Positions 1 to 7,901 of a DNA stretch of 23,637 nucleotides are shown piece by piece (the stretch's first letter is position 1; every line of letters starts with the position of its first letter). Under the pieces are notes generated by a model that was not told the DNA's origin, ran no database searches, and saw only the letters and a list, made by a program, of their open reading frames with translations. The position numbers were made by a program, and so were the translations under genes. Origin of the DNA: Acidobacteriota bacterium (GTDB taxonomy: Bacteria > Acidobacteriota > Blastocatellia > Pyrinomonadales > Pyrinomonadaceae); assembly GCA_029777145.1 (NCBI GenBank), contig JAKOSS010000572.1:1-23637 (forward strand), written 5' to 3'.

Positions 1-2631
1 ATCGCCGACCTCGATATCTTTTGTTCATACTGCGGGATTACGTTGACGCCGGTTGCGCCGGAGGCCGACGACCCTTCGCTTTCCGCGACGATCGTCGCCG
101 GTCCGCGTGATTTCCCCGTGCCGGACGTTCCCGTCAGCGCGCCGGTTGAAGAGCCGATACCGGCGCCGATCCCGTCGCCGTTTGCCGCTGCCGGCGGTGA
201 TTCGGCGATCGAGGCGGAACCCGCGCCGGCGGTCGATGACGTGCCGACCCCGAAAGTCATTCTCGACCTCGAAAGCGGACGCTTTCCTTCTTCAGTTTCG
301 GAAATTGGGGAAGTTGCGGAAGTTGGGGAAGTTGAGGAAGTTGGGGAAGTTCAGGAAGTTGGGGAAGTTCAGGAAGTTGGGGAAGTTCGGGAAGGCGCGG
401 AAGACTCGTTGCCGATCGACCTCGATCTGACGAAGGAACCGCTCCCCGAGTCCGAGCCGCTTGTTGCCTCCGAACCTGTTGCCGAATTCGCAACGCCTGC
501 GCCCGTTGCCGAGATCGAAGCGCCTGCGCCGGTTGCCGAGACCGAAGTTTCCGAACCTGTTGCCGAATTCGCAGCGCCTGAACCGGTCGCGGAGATCGAA
601 ACGCCTGCGCCGCTTGCCGAGATCGAAGCTCCCGAGCCTGTCGCCGAATTCGAAACGCCTGCGCCGGTTGCGGAGATCGAAACGCCTGCGCCGCTTGCCG
701 AGACCGAAGTTTCCGAACCTGTTGCCGAATTCGCAGCGCCTGAACCGGTTGCCGAGATCGAAGTTTCCGAACCGGTGGCCGAATTCGAAGCGCCTGAACC
801 GGTCGCGGAGATCGAAACGCCTGCGCCGGTTGCCGAGTTTGAAGCGCCTGAACCGGTCGCCATAATTGAAGAGCCGGTCGCCATAAATGATGAGCCGGTC
901 GCCATAAATGAAGAGCCGGTCGAAAAGTCGTTTGAGATCACTGCCGGCGAGACGCCGTTCGACGACGTCCCGGCGATTTCCTCTGCGGTCAAATCATTCG
1001 AGATAACTTCCGGCGACATGCCCGAACCGGACGCTCCTTTCATGCCGGAAATACCGGCGACGGCGGATGAACCGATGGCCGCCGCCGAACAGGAACCCGT
1101 GGCCGCCGAACCGGAACCTGCCGTTCCGGACACCGGCGAAACGGCAATGCCGGATCCGATCGCTGCCGCTGAGGAACCTAAGGCTGAAGCGGATGAGATT
1201 CCGCCATCGACCAAACCCAACATGGGGAACGGCGACACCGACGGCCGGAAAGCGGCCAAGTTAAAGCCGCTCGACGAGGGAACGCTGCTCAACAACCGCT
1301 ACGAGATCGTCCGAAAGATCGGCGGCGGCGGTATGGGCGCCGTTTATCTCGCGAACGACCGCAATCTAGGCGGGATTCTCCGGGCCGTCAAGGAGATGGT
1401 CCAGAGTTACATCGAAAGCGAGCAGCAGGATAAAGCGATCGCCGATTTTCAGCGTGAGGCGATGATCCTTACGAATCTTGAACATCCGTCGATCCCGACC
1501 ATCTACGACTACTTCTTCGACGACAAGGAGGGCCGCTTCTACCTTGTGATGAAGTACATCTCCGGCGGCGATCTGTCGGCGCGGCTGCGGGCGAATCCCG
1601 AAGGCCGTATCGACGAGAAGACCGTCACCGAGTTCGCGATCCAGATCGCCGACGTGCTCGACTATCTGCATCAACAGGATCCGGTCATCGTTTATCGCGA
1701 TCTCAAGCCGGCGAACATCATGATCGACGGCAACAGCGGCCGTCTGATGCTGATCGATTTCGGGATCGCGCGCTCGATCAACAAGGAAGAGAAGGGCGTA
1801 ACGGCTGTTGGGACAATGGGTTACGCACCGCCGGAACTTTTCAGCGGAAATGTCGAACCGCGTTCCGATATTTATTCGCTCGGCTCGACGATGTTCCATC
1901 TGCTGACGGGTGCGGACCCGCAAAGCAATCCGCTGCTGATCTTCGATTTTCAGAAGAATCCGCGGCCGCGTCAGATAAATCCGCAGCTTTCGGACCAGAT
2001 CGAACAGATCGTCATGCGCTCCGTCGAATACAACGCGGATATGCGCTTCCGCTCGGCCGGCGAATTGCGCGGCGCGCTTGAAGAACATCTGATGAATCTC
2101 CGGTCCGGAAAGCTGACGTACGGCGTGAAAGCGGCGCCGTCGGCGGTCAGTTTTTCCGAGCAGCTGGTCTTCTGCGGTTTTTGCGGCAAGCAGATCGTCG
2201 CCAGCGACGTTTTCTGCGCATTCTGCGGGTCGCAGCAGCCGATCGCGCAGCAGAGTTTCCATCAGGCGCCGGTTTTGGCCGCGCCGGCCGCGACGGCAAA
2301 GCTTTACGTGATCCTGACGAACGATCTCGACAGTTCGGGATTCACTATCGAAAAGGATGAAAACCTGATCGGACGCCGCGATCCGATGTCCAACATTTTT
2401 CCGGAGATCGATCTCTCGAAGTTCGATCCCCAAACGAAGATCTCGCGGCGACATGCGAGGATCCGGCGCGAGGGATCGAGCTTCATGCTTGAGGATCTCG
2501 GGTCCTCGAACGGCACGATCCTGATGACCGGAACGGATTCCGCGAGGTTGCTGCCGCACCAGCCGAGACTGCTTTCGAACGGCGATCGTTTCCGTGTCGG
2601 CGATACGACGCTGCAGTTCTCGATCGGGTAA
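1..2631 (+). CDS. Serine/threonine protein kinase with zinc ribbons and C-terminal FHA domain (5' partial)
   Basis: Phosphorylates Ser/Thr on partner proteins, presumably in the cytoplasm since no membrane segment is visible. The frame is open from base 1, and the first codons already encode the second half of a zinc ribbon (FCSYCG, Cys codons at 22 and 31), so the true start lies upstream; the TTG at 43 is not the start. Order of parts: zinc ribbon, a Pro/Glu/Ala/Val-rich repeat tail (about 50-1250), a kinase domain (about 1297-2100), a second CxxC...CxxC ribbon (Cys codons 2173, 2182, 2215, 2224) and an FHA domain (about 2308-2625, with IGR, SRRH and SSNG). Kinase motifs are the glycine loop GGGGMG, the lysine of AVKE (1390), YRDLKP with the catalytic Asp at 1699, and DFG with Asp at 1756. 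Tyr replaces His in the HRD motif. All catalytic residues are present, so it should be active. It is followed 18 bases later by the RDD gene. Targets are unknown. Confidence 0.93.
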   Translation: MADLDIFCSYCGITLTPVAPEADDPSLSATIVAGPRDFPVPDVPVSAPVEEPIPAPIPSPFAAAGGDSAIEAEPAPAVDDVPTPKVILDLESGRFPSSVSEIGEVAEVGEVEEVGEVQEVGEVQEVGEVREGAEDSLPIDLDLTKEPLPESEPLVASEPVAEFATPAPVAEIEAPAPVAETEVSEPVAEFAAPEPVAEIETPAPLAEIEAPEPVAEFETPAPVAEIETPAPLAETEVSEPVAEFAAPEPVAEIEVSEPVAEFEAPEPVAEIETPAPVAEFEAPEPVAIIEEPVAINDEPVAINEEPVEKSFEITAGETPFDDVPAISSAVKSFEITSGDMPEPDAPFMPEIPATADEPMAAAEQEPVAAEPEPAVPDTGETAMPDPIAAAEEPKAEADEIPPSTKPNMGNGDTDGRKAAKLKPLDEGTLLNNRYEIVRKIGGGGMGAVYLANDRNLGGILRAVKEMVQSYIESEQQDKAIADFQREAMILTNLEHPSIPTIYDYFFDDKEGRFYLVMKYISGGDLSARLRANPEGRIDEKTVTEFAIQIADVLDYLHQQDPVIVYRDLKPANIMIDGNSGRLMLIDFGIARSINKEEKGVTAVGTMGYAPPELFSGNVEPRSDIYSLGSTMFHLLTGADPQSNPLLIFDFQKNPRPRQINPQLSDQIEQIVMRSVEYNADMRFRSAGELRGALEEHLMNLRSGKLTYGVKAAPSAVSFSEQLVFCGFCGKQIVASDVFCAFCGSQQPIAQQSFHQAPVLAAPAATAKLYVILTNDLDSSGFTIEKDENLIGRRDPMSNIFPEIDLSKFDPQTKISRRHARIRREGSSFMLEDLGSSNGTILMTGTDSARLLPHQPRLLSNGDRFRVGDTTLQFSIG
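300..389 (+). repeat. Nonamer tandem repeat GGAAGTTNN inside the kinase gene
   Basis: Ten consecutive 9-base units of the form GGAAGTTNN, the first one diverged (GGAAATTGG). They are in frame with the kinase gene and encode alternating EVGEV / EVQEV-like residues. The unit length is a multiple of three, so changes in copy number keep the frame. Confidence 0.93.
466..915 (+). repeat. 24-base (PVAE octapeptide) and 21-base repeats inside the kinase gene
   Basis: About sixteen imperfect 24-base units encode an octapeptide of the form PVAE(F/I/T)(E/A)xP, where xP varies among AP, TP, SE and PE. They run straight into three nearly identical 21-base units (853-873, 874-894, 895-915) encoding PVAI(I/N)(E/D)E. 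The stretch is acidic and proline-rich and likely an extended, disordered linker between the N-terminal zinc ribbon and the kinase domain. Confidence 0.88.
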
Positions 2632-2649
2632 ATTGAAGTTTCATTTCTT

Positions 2650-3174
2650 ATGAGTGCAAAGGTTGAAAAGAGCCCGGCGGTCTCACGAATGAGAGCCGAG
2701 GAAGTAGTGGTCGATTTTGATGCGGAACGGCTCCAGGCGCCGTTCCTTTTGCGGTGCGGAGCGTTGTTCATCGACTACATCCTGTTGATGGCGATTCCGG
2801 TGCTGAGCCTGATCGTCGGCCGGATTTTCGGGATCGACGGCACGAAGTTGCTGACGAGCGAGATCTCGAATACGGGTTGGCTGGTTATGGTTCTGCTCGG
2901 GCTGACGAATTTCATCATTTTTCCGATGTTCGGCGGACAAAGTCTCGGGAAGATGATGACCGGGATCCGGATCGTCAACAACAACGGCACCGCGGCATCG
3001 TTCGGGAAGATCCTCTTCAGGCACACGGTTGGCTATCTGATCACCGTGCTATCGGCCGGAATCGGATTCATCCTCGCGGCGATCACACCGCGCGGACGGG
3101 CTCTTCACGACTATCTGTCGGGAACGATCGTGATCTATGGAAACCGTCGGGTCCGCAGACAGTCGGATGAGTAA
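2650..3174 (+). CDS. RDD family membrane protein
   Basis: Inner-membrane protein of 174 residues with an RDD-type first helix: Arg35 and Asp42 in RCGALFID fit the family signature Arg...Ala..Ile-Asp. About three hydrophobic segments are visible (roughly 36-58, 76-96 and 127-146), and GQSLGKMMTGIRIV is a typical RDD loop. The role of most RDD proteins is unknown; some are proposed transporters or membrane anchors for partners. The ATG at 2650 is 18 bases after the kinase stop and has only a weak upstream purine tract; translation may depend on readthrough from the kinase gene. The next gene starts 15 bases after its stop, so the three probably form one operon. I infer a membrane component of the same signalling unit, but its activity cannot be read from the sequence. 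Confidence 0.85.
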   Translation: MSAKVEKSPAVSRMRAEEVVVDFDAERLQAPFLLRCGALFIDYILLMAIPVLSLIVGRIFGIDGTKLLTSEISNTGWLVMVLLGLTNFIIFPMFGGQSLGKMMTGIRIVNNNGTAASFGKILFRHTVGYLITVLSAGIGFILAAITPRGRALHDYLSGTIVIYGNRRVRRQSDE

Positions 3175-3189
3175 ACGGAAGGAATCGAA

Positions 3190-4842
3190 ATGCCCCAACT
3201 GAACATCAGGACAGCTGATCTCAAGAACGAGAACTACGTCATTACGCGGCTTCGGACGACGATCGGCAGGTCCGCGCGCAGCGACGTCTGTATTCCTGAC
3301 GCGTTCGCTTCGCGGCTGCATGCCGAGATCCGGAAGGAAGGCGACGCTTTTTGGTTGCAGGATCTCGGGTCAGCGAACGGGACACGCTACAACGGATCGC
3401 TGGTGACGATGCCGATCCCGCTGCTGCCGGGAGGCGAGATCCAGATCGGCGAAACGACGATCGTCTTTCAGAACGACGCGGCGCCGTCGCACCGCAGTGC
3501 GACGCTCATCGCGGACCACACGGACGCGCTCGATCCCTCGAAGACGATCGCATTCTCGCGACGCAATCCGACATCCGAATTTCTTGAAGCGCAGTTCACG
3601 ACGCGAAACGATCTCGTCGGCCTGATCAGCAAGGTCGGCATCGCGTTGCTTTCGTCGAGCGGTCTCGACGAAACGCTCAACCAGGTTGCGTCGCTCGTTT
3701 TTGAGGCCGTTCCGGCCGAGCGCTGCGTCATCATGCTTCGCGACGACGAGGCCGAAGGCGGCACCAAGATCGCCGCCGCGCGGATGCGGGGCAAGGACGA
3801 ACCGCTCGAAGAGGTCCGCATCAGCCGAACGGTGATGGATGAGGTTCTCAAGAACGGGAAGTCGGTCCTGACGTCCGACGCCCAGCACGATCCGCGGTTT
3901 GCGAGCCAAACGATGGCGTTGCTCGGGATCCGCTCGGTCCTCGCGGTGCCGCTCAGCGTCAACGAAATGGAAGTATTCGGCCTTGTTTACGCCGATTCGC
4001 CGACTTACGAGGCGACGTTCACCGAAGAACACCTGAACATTCTGACGACGCTGGCGTCTGTCGCTTCGATCCGCGTCGAGAACGCGCGGCTGCTCGAAGA
4101 GCGGTTCGAACGCGAGAGGATGGAACGCGAACTCGAGCTCGCGAGCGAGATCCAACAGCGATTTCAGCCGTCGGCGCCGCCGTTGGTCGAGGGCTATGAA
4201 TTTCAGGGAATTTCGTTTTCCTGTTACGAGATCGGCGGCGACTATTACGATTTTATCGCACGCGATGACGGCAAGATGCTGATCGCGCTCGGCGACGTTT
4301 CCGGAAAGGGGACCGCGGCGGCACTGCTTATGTCGTCGCTACATGCCGCGATCCATGCACAGGTATCGGCCAAGAATTCGCTTGCCGAAACGGTGACGTC
4401 GGTCAACCAGTACCTCGCGCACAACACTCCGGCAAACCGGTTTGTGACGCTCTTTGCGGCCGAACTCGATCCGTTCACCGGGACGCTGAAATACATCAAC
4501 GCCGGACATAATCCGCCGATCGTCGGCCGCGCGGACGGTCGCGTCGAACAATTGGAATCGGGCGGATTTCCGCTCGGGATCCTGCCGACGGCGGAATACG
4601 AGTTGGGTGAAACGACGTTGATGCCGGGCGAGGCGCTTGTCGTCTACTCGGACGGCGTTTCCGAGGCGGCGAACCTCAAGGGCGACGAATTCGGGCTCGA
4701 CCGGCTTTCGGAGGTCGTGAGCAAGAATTTGAGTTCATCGGCCTCGGGTCTGCGCGACAAGGTGGAATCGTCGCTTTCGACGTTCACGCAGAACGCGCCG
4801 GCGGGCGATGACATCACGCTCGTGATCGTCAAGAGAAAGTAA
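3190..4842 (+). CDS. FHA-GAF-SpoIIE/PP2C-type serine phosphatase (RsbU-like)
   Basis: Predicted to remove phosphate from Ser/Thr of partner proteins, in response to a phosphothreonine ligand and/or a small molecule. Domains in order: FHA at about 20-95 (Gly26-Arg27, Ser41 and His44 of SRLH, and Ser61-Gly64 of SANG), GAF at about 138-300, a short charged helical linker (ERFERERMERELELASEI), then the SpoIIE-type PP2C domain at about 330-548. Metal-binding and core motifs are GGDYYDF, ALGDVSGKG, NAGHNPP, YSDGVSEA and the C-terminal GDDITLVIV. All the usual acidic residues are present, so it should be active. A good ribosome site (GGAAGGA) sits 8 bases before the ATG. It follows the kinase and RDD genes; no anti-sigma or anti-anti-sigma partner lies in the window. 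Length (550 aa) fits this three-domain architecture. Confidence 0.93.
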   Translation: MPQLNIRTADLKNENYVITRLRTTIGRSARSDVCIPDAFASRLHAEIRKEGDAFWLQDLGSANGTRYNGSLVTMPIPLLPGGEIQIGETTIVFQNDAAPSHRSATLIADHTDALDPSKTIAFSRRNPTSEFLEAQFTTRNDLVGLISKVGIALLSSSGLDETLNQVASLVFEAVPAERCVIMLRDDEAEGGTKIAAARMRGKDEPLEEVRISRTVMDEVLKNGKSVLTSDAQHDPRFASQTMALLGIRSVLAVPLSVNEMEVFGLVYADSPTYEATFTEEHLNILTTLASVASIRVENARLLEERFERERMERELELASEIQQRFQPSAPPLVEGYEFQGISFSCYEIGGDYYDFIARDDGKMLIALGDVSGKGTAAALLMSSLHAAIHAQVSAKNSLAETVTSVNQYLAHNTPANRFVTLFAAELDPFTGTLKYINAGHNPPIVGRADGRVEQLESGGFPLGILPTAEYELGETTLMPGEALVVYSDGVSEAANLKGDEFGLDRLSEVVSKNLSSSASGLRDKVESSLSTFTQNAPAGDDITLVIVKRK

Positions 4843-4896
4843 CCAGGATTGATTGATCGGGTCGATTCCGGCCCGCGAATGCAGTGAAAATATGAA

Positions 4897-4940
4897 GCGC
4901 GCCGCTCACCGGTCGACCATCGAAGCGGCGCGTCTTTTTT
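4897..4940 (+). terminator. Rho-independent terminator after the phosphatase gene
   Basis: A perfect 9-bp stem, CGCGCCGCT (4898-4906) with AGCGGCGCG (4924-4932), has a 17-base loop and is followed by TCTTTTTT. It lies 55 bases after the phosphatase stop and just before the convergent thioesterase gene. The T-run serves plus-strand transcription. Confidence 0.85.
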
Positions 4941-4948
4941 GCCTGAAC

Positions 4949-5389
4949 TCAGCCGCGCGGCAACTGAGCGGCTTCGGGAACATTCTCGCCGAGCAGCATC
5001 GCTTTGTACTGGGACGGCAGCGAGCGGACTTTTTTGTTCTTGTCGGTGACGAGATGAAGCGTCTCGCCTTCGGCAAGCAGAAGATCGTCAGCCTCACGGA
5101 AGACCTCGTACACGAACTGCACGCTCCGGCTGCGGATCTCGGCGAGTTTGGTACGGATGATGACGATGTCTTCGTAAAACGCCGGGGATTTGTACCGGCA
5201 ATACGCTTCGGCGACGACCATCAGCGCGTCGTCCTTCTCTTCCATGTCCTTGTACGAAAAACCGCGGGCGCGGCAAAAGTCGCTGCGTCCGAGTTCGAAC
5301 CACACCAGGTAATTCGAGTGGTGGACGACGCCCATCTGATCGGTTTCCGCATATCGCACGCGGATCCTCGTGTCATGCCATTCGTTCAT
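4949..5389 (-). CDS. Acyl-CoA thioesterase, YbgC/4HBT hotdog family
   Basis: Hydrolyses an acyl-CoA thioester in the cytoplasm; the exact acyl chain cannot be told. The protein is 146 residues, the usual size for a single hotdog domain. The N-terminal motif YAETDQMGVVHHSNYLVWFE matches the 4HBT/YbgC active-site helix, with the catalytic Asp at residue 17 and the usual Gly-Val-Val-His run behind it. I chose the ATG at 5389 rather than the TTG at 5428 because it gives the normal family N-terminus and has GGGG about 8 bases upstream. It stands alone: it converges on the signalling cluster, and the exporter operon ends 222 bases upstream on the same strand with no clear link. Confidence 0.9.
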   Translation of the reverse strand: MNEWHDTRIRVRYAETDQMGVVHHSNYLVWFELGRSDFCRARGFSYKDMEEKDDALMVVAEAYCRYKSPAFYEDIVIIRTKLAEIRSRSVQFVYEVFREADDLLLAEGETLHLVTDKNKKVRSLPSQYKAMLLGENVPEAAQLPRG

Positions 5390-5522
5390 TTTATTGCCCC
5401 GATTTACAAAATCTATCACATCCGCCAAGGATCGACCGCGAAACGGCGCGAAGGCCCGCGAAAATGCCGCCTCGTGACTGACTGTAACCCCAAGGCTGCA
5501 TTCGGGCGACGGTGAGGTTTTG

Positions 5523-5589
5523 GCCGCGGATCAACGCCGAAATCGCGGATTCACCTCCAAAAGATCATCCGCGCAATCCGCGGCTGAAT
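5523..5589. repeat. Nested inverted repeat (REP-like), 3' of the exporter operon
   Basis: Outer arms GCCGCGGAT (5523-5531) and ATCCGCGGC (5576-5584) are perfect complements. Inner arms CGCGGAT (5544-5550) and ATCCGCG (5567-5573) are also complementary, so the element can fold as a long interrupted hairpin. It sits just beyond the stop of the last exporter gene. The 14 bases ATCCGCGGCTGAAT (5576-5589) recur at 17742. The rest of 5390-5611 holds no gene that I can see. Confidence 0.7.
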
Positions 5590-5611
5590 TGATCCAACGA
5601 ATAATCCGGGT

Positions 5612-6787
5612 TCACCGCAGCTGCCGCCGGAAGCGCCAGGCGCTGATCGAAACCAGCAGGATGCAGAATCCCAGAAGCGCGAGGAAGTTCGGATAAAGGA
5701 TGTCGATTCCGGTTCCTTTCAGCAGGATCCCGCGGGAGATCACGCCGAAATGCCTTACCGGATTCAGCAAAGTCAGCGGTTGCAGCCAATGCGGCATGGC
5801 CTCGATCGGCGTCGTCGCGCCCGAAAGCAGGACGAGCGGCGGGTTGACGAAAAAGCTCATCAGCTGCGCCTGCTGCTGCGAATTGACGAACGTCGCGATG
5901 AGCGTCCCGATGCCGATCCCGGACAAGACGCACAGCGAACCTGAAACGACGAAAAGCACCAGACTGCCGCGGACCGGAACGCCGAAGACGATCCGCGCGA
6001 CCGTCAATGCAAGACCGATATCGGCCGTTAGCAGCAAGAATATCGGGGCGATCTTCGCGGTAATGATCGCTCCGGCCTCGGCCGGTGTCATGAGCAGTTG
6101 TTCGATCGTGCCGACCTCTTTCTCGCGGACCATCGACGCCGCGGCGACGATCGATCCCTGAAGCACGAGCAGCGCGCCGATCAGTCCGGTGACGATAAAC
6201 CAGGAATTGAGAAGTGCCGGATTGTAAAGCAGCGCGACCCGCGGCGTGATCGCCGCGCGCGACGCCGGCGGCGGAACGGCCGGCGCGGATTGCGTGGAAT
6301 TCGTCGACGGGGCCGCACGTTTCGGCGTCGAAGCGACGATCGTCTGGTTCAAGCTCGCAACGATCCGTCCGGCATATCCGGCGGCGATCGTTGCCGTGTT
6401 CGAATCGACAGCGTCGACGAGCAACTGGATGTTTGAAGATTCGCCGCGCGCGCGTTTCTCCGCGTAATCCGACGGAATGACGATCCCGGCGTTGAGTTTG
6501 CCCTCGCTGAGATCCTCGGACATTTCACTCTCGGACAAATAATAGCCCGTGACCTTGAATGCCAGACTTTCAGTAAACGCGGTCACGAGTTCACGGCTTT
6601 CGCCCGATCGGCTGTTGTCGACGACGCCGAGCTGAAGGTTCGTCACCGTCGGGTTGAGCGCGAATCCGAAGAGCACGAGGTTGAGCGTCGGCGGAATGAT
6701 GAGCATCACGATCAGCCGCCGGTTGCGACCGATCTGTCTCAGTTCCTTGACGAATAGCGCCAGCCAGCGCCCGAGTTCGATCAACAT
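5612..6787 (-). CDS. ybhR: ABC-2 type exporter permease (YbhR-like)
   Basis: Membrane subunit of an ABC exporter, 391 residues. Topology follows the YbhR/YbhS pattern: a cytoplasmic start with ELRQIGRNRR, a first helix (LIVMLIIPPTLNLVLFGFAL), a large periplasmic domain of roughly 150 residues, then about five helices. The closing stretch with NSQQQAQ, LLSGATTPIEAMP, LNPVRHF and GILLKG closely resembles E. coli YbhR as I remember it. The periplasmic part holds an Ala/Pro/Ser-rich insert (about residues 150-185), which likely explains the extra length over E. coli YbhR. The ATG at 6787 lies 4 bases after the stop of the upstream permease gene, so translation is probably coupled. It is the last gene of the operon. 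The substrate is unknown. Confidence 0.9.
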   Translation of the reverse strand: MLIELGRWLALFVKELRQIGRNRRLIVMLIIPPTLNLVLFGFALNPTVTNLQLGVVDNSRSGESRELVTAFTESLAFKVTGYYLSESEMSEDLSEGKLNAGIVIPSDYAEKRARGESSNIQLLVDAVDSNTATIAAGYAGRIVASLNQTIVASTPKRAAPSTNSTQSAPAVPPPASRAAITPRVALLYNPALLNSWFIVTGLIGALLVLQGSIVAAASMVREKEVGTIEQLLMTPAEAGAIITAKIAPIFLLLTADIGLALTVARIVFGVPVRGSLVLFVVSGSLCVLSGIGIGTLIATFVNSQQQAQLMSFFVNPPLVLLSGATTPIEAMPHWLQPLTLLNPVRHFGVISRGILLKGTGIDILYPNFLALLGFCILLVSISAWRFRRQLR

Positions 6788-6791
6788 TGCC

Positions 6792-7901
6792 TCACGCCTC
6801 GATCTGCATTCGCCTGATCCTCATCCAGGCCATGAAAAAGAAGAAAAGTCCGATCCCCGTCAGGATCAGCGGCGTCGCCCAAAGTCCCTCCCAGCCGCTG
6901 CCGCGGACGAGCGTATCGCGGACGACGTCGATGTAGTAACGCGCCGGGATCAGGTTCGAGATCCAGCGGATCTGGGCCGGGATGTTCGACCGCGGAAAGA
7001 TCGCGCCGGAAAGCAGGTACGACAGCAAGAATCCGACGATCTGCACGGCCTGGATCGCCGCCGCCTGATTCGGGATACGCACGCCGACCATCGCTCCGAA
7101 ACAGACGTTCGTGAACAGGTACGCGACCGTGCAGACGAAAAGCGCCGACGGATCGCCGCGGACGCTGAGTCCGAACATGACGAAACTGAGCATCAGCGAC
7201 AGGAACCACTCGGCCATCGCGATCAGGAAATACGCCGCGACCTTTCCGAGCAGATATTCGCCGGCCGTGATGCTTGAAACATAGACCTGCATGATCGTCT
7301 TTTGTTCGCCTTCGCGCGACATCGCGAGAGCCGCCAGAAGCGGCGGGAAAAGCGCGAGACCGACGGCAAGCATGCTCGGTGCGATGTATTTGTCGGATTG
7401 CCGCCCCGGATTGAACCAAAGCCGCGTTTCGAGGTTGATCGGAAGACCGGATGCCGCGATCCCGCTCACCGACGCGCTGAATTTCTGGATCACGGCCGTC
7501 GCCGCGCCGCGCATGACGTTTGCCGTGTTGGCGTCGCTGGCGTCGATCAGGACCTGAGTTTCCGTCGTTTCGCGCCGCAGCAGATCGCGTTCAAATCCGC
7601 GCGGGATCACGATCGCCGCCCGCGCCCGGTTTGCGAGCAGCGCTTCTTCGGGCTGTTCGCTGGGTTCGAGTTCGACGATCCGGAACGTCAAAGATCCGCG
7701 GAACGCTTCGACAAGATCACGCGATGAGGCTGTCGCGTCGAGATCCTGAACGACGATCGGAAGATTGGTAACGGAAAGGGAAATCGCCGTTCCGTTGAGC
7801 GCGAGCAGAGCCAGCGGCAGCACCAGCGCAAGCGTCAGCGTCAGCCGGTCGCGCATGACCTGCGTCAGTTCCTTTCTCGCCTGTGCCACGATTCGCCGCA
7901 T
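6792..7901 (-). CDS. ybhS: ABC-2 type exporter permease (YbhS-like)
   Basis: Second membrane subunit of the exporter, 369 residues, expected to pair with the other permease as a heterodimer. It starts with a charged cytoplasmic stretch (QARKELTQVMRDR), one helix (about 20-40), a periplasmic domain (about 41-175, including the DASDANTANVM-type segment common in this family), then five or so helices. LLSGAIFP and NLIPARYYIDVVRD near the C-terminus match the YbhS rather than the YbhR type. Its start codon shares one base with the stop of the ATPase gene (TAATG), a strong sign of translational coupling. The two permeases are clearly diverged from each other, consistent with an old duplication. 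Confidence 0.9.
   Translation of the reverse strand: MRRIVAQARKELTQVMRDRLTLTLALVLPLALLALNGTAISLSVTNLPIVVQDLDATASSRDLVEAFRGSLTFRIVELEPSEQPEEALLANRARAAIVIPRGFERDLLRRETTETQVLIDASDANTANVMRGAATAVIQKFSASVSGIAASGLPINLETRLWFNPGRQSDKYIAPSMLAVGLALFPPLLAALAMSREGEQKTIMQVYVSSITAGEYLLGKVAAYFLIAMAEWFLSLMLSFVMFGLSVRGDPSALFVCTVAYLFTNVCFGAMVGVRIPNQAAAIQAVQIVGFLLSYLLSGAIFPRSNIPAQIRWISNLIPARYYIDVVRDTLVRGSGWEGLWATPLILTGIGLFFFFMAWMRIRRMQIEA

Noticed and set aside
369..1295. A 308-codon minus-strand frame rich in Ser, Ala, Thr and Gly.
   Set aside because: It is the antisense reading of the PVAE repeat tail of the kinase gene; the repetitive look comes from the sense repeats.
1366..2559. A 397-codon minus-strand open frame.
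   Set aside because: Antisense shadow of the kinase domain and FHA domain, which are unmistakable on the plus strand.
4853..5515. A 220-codon plus-strand frame over the thioesterase.
   Set aside because: The minus-strand frame has a clear 4HBT active-site motif; the plus-strand frame also runs through the terminator hairpin and has no family features.
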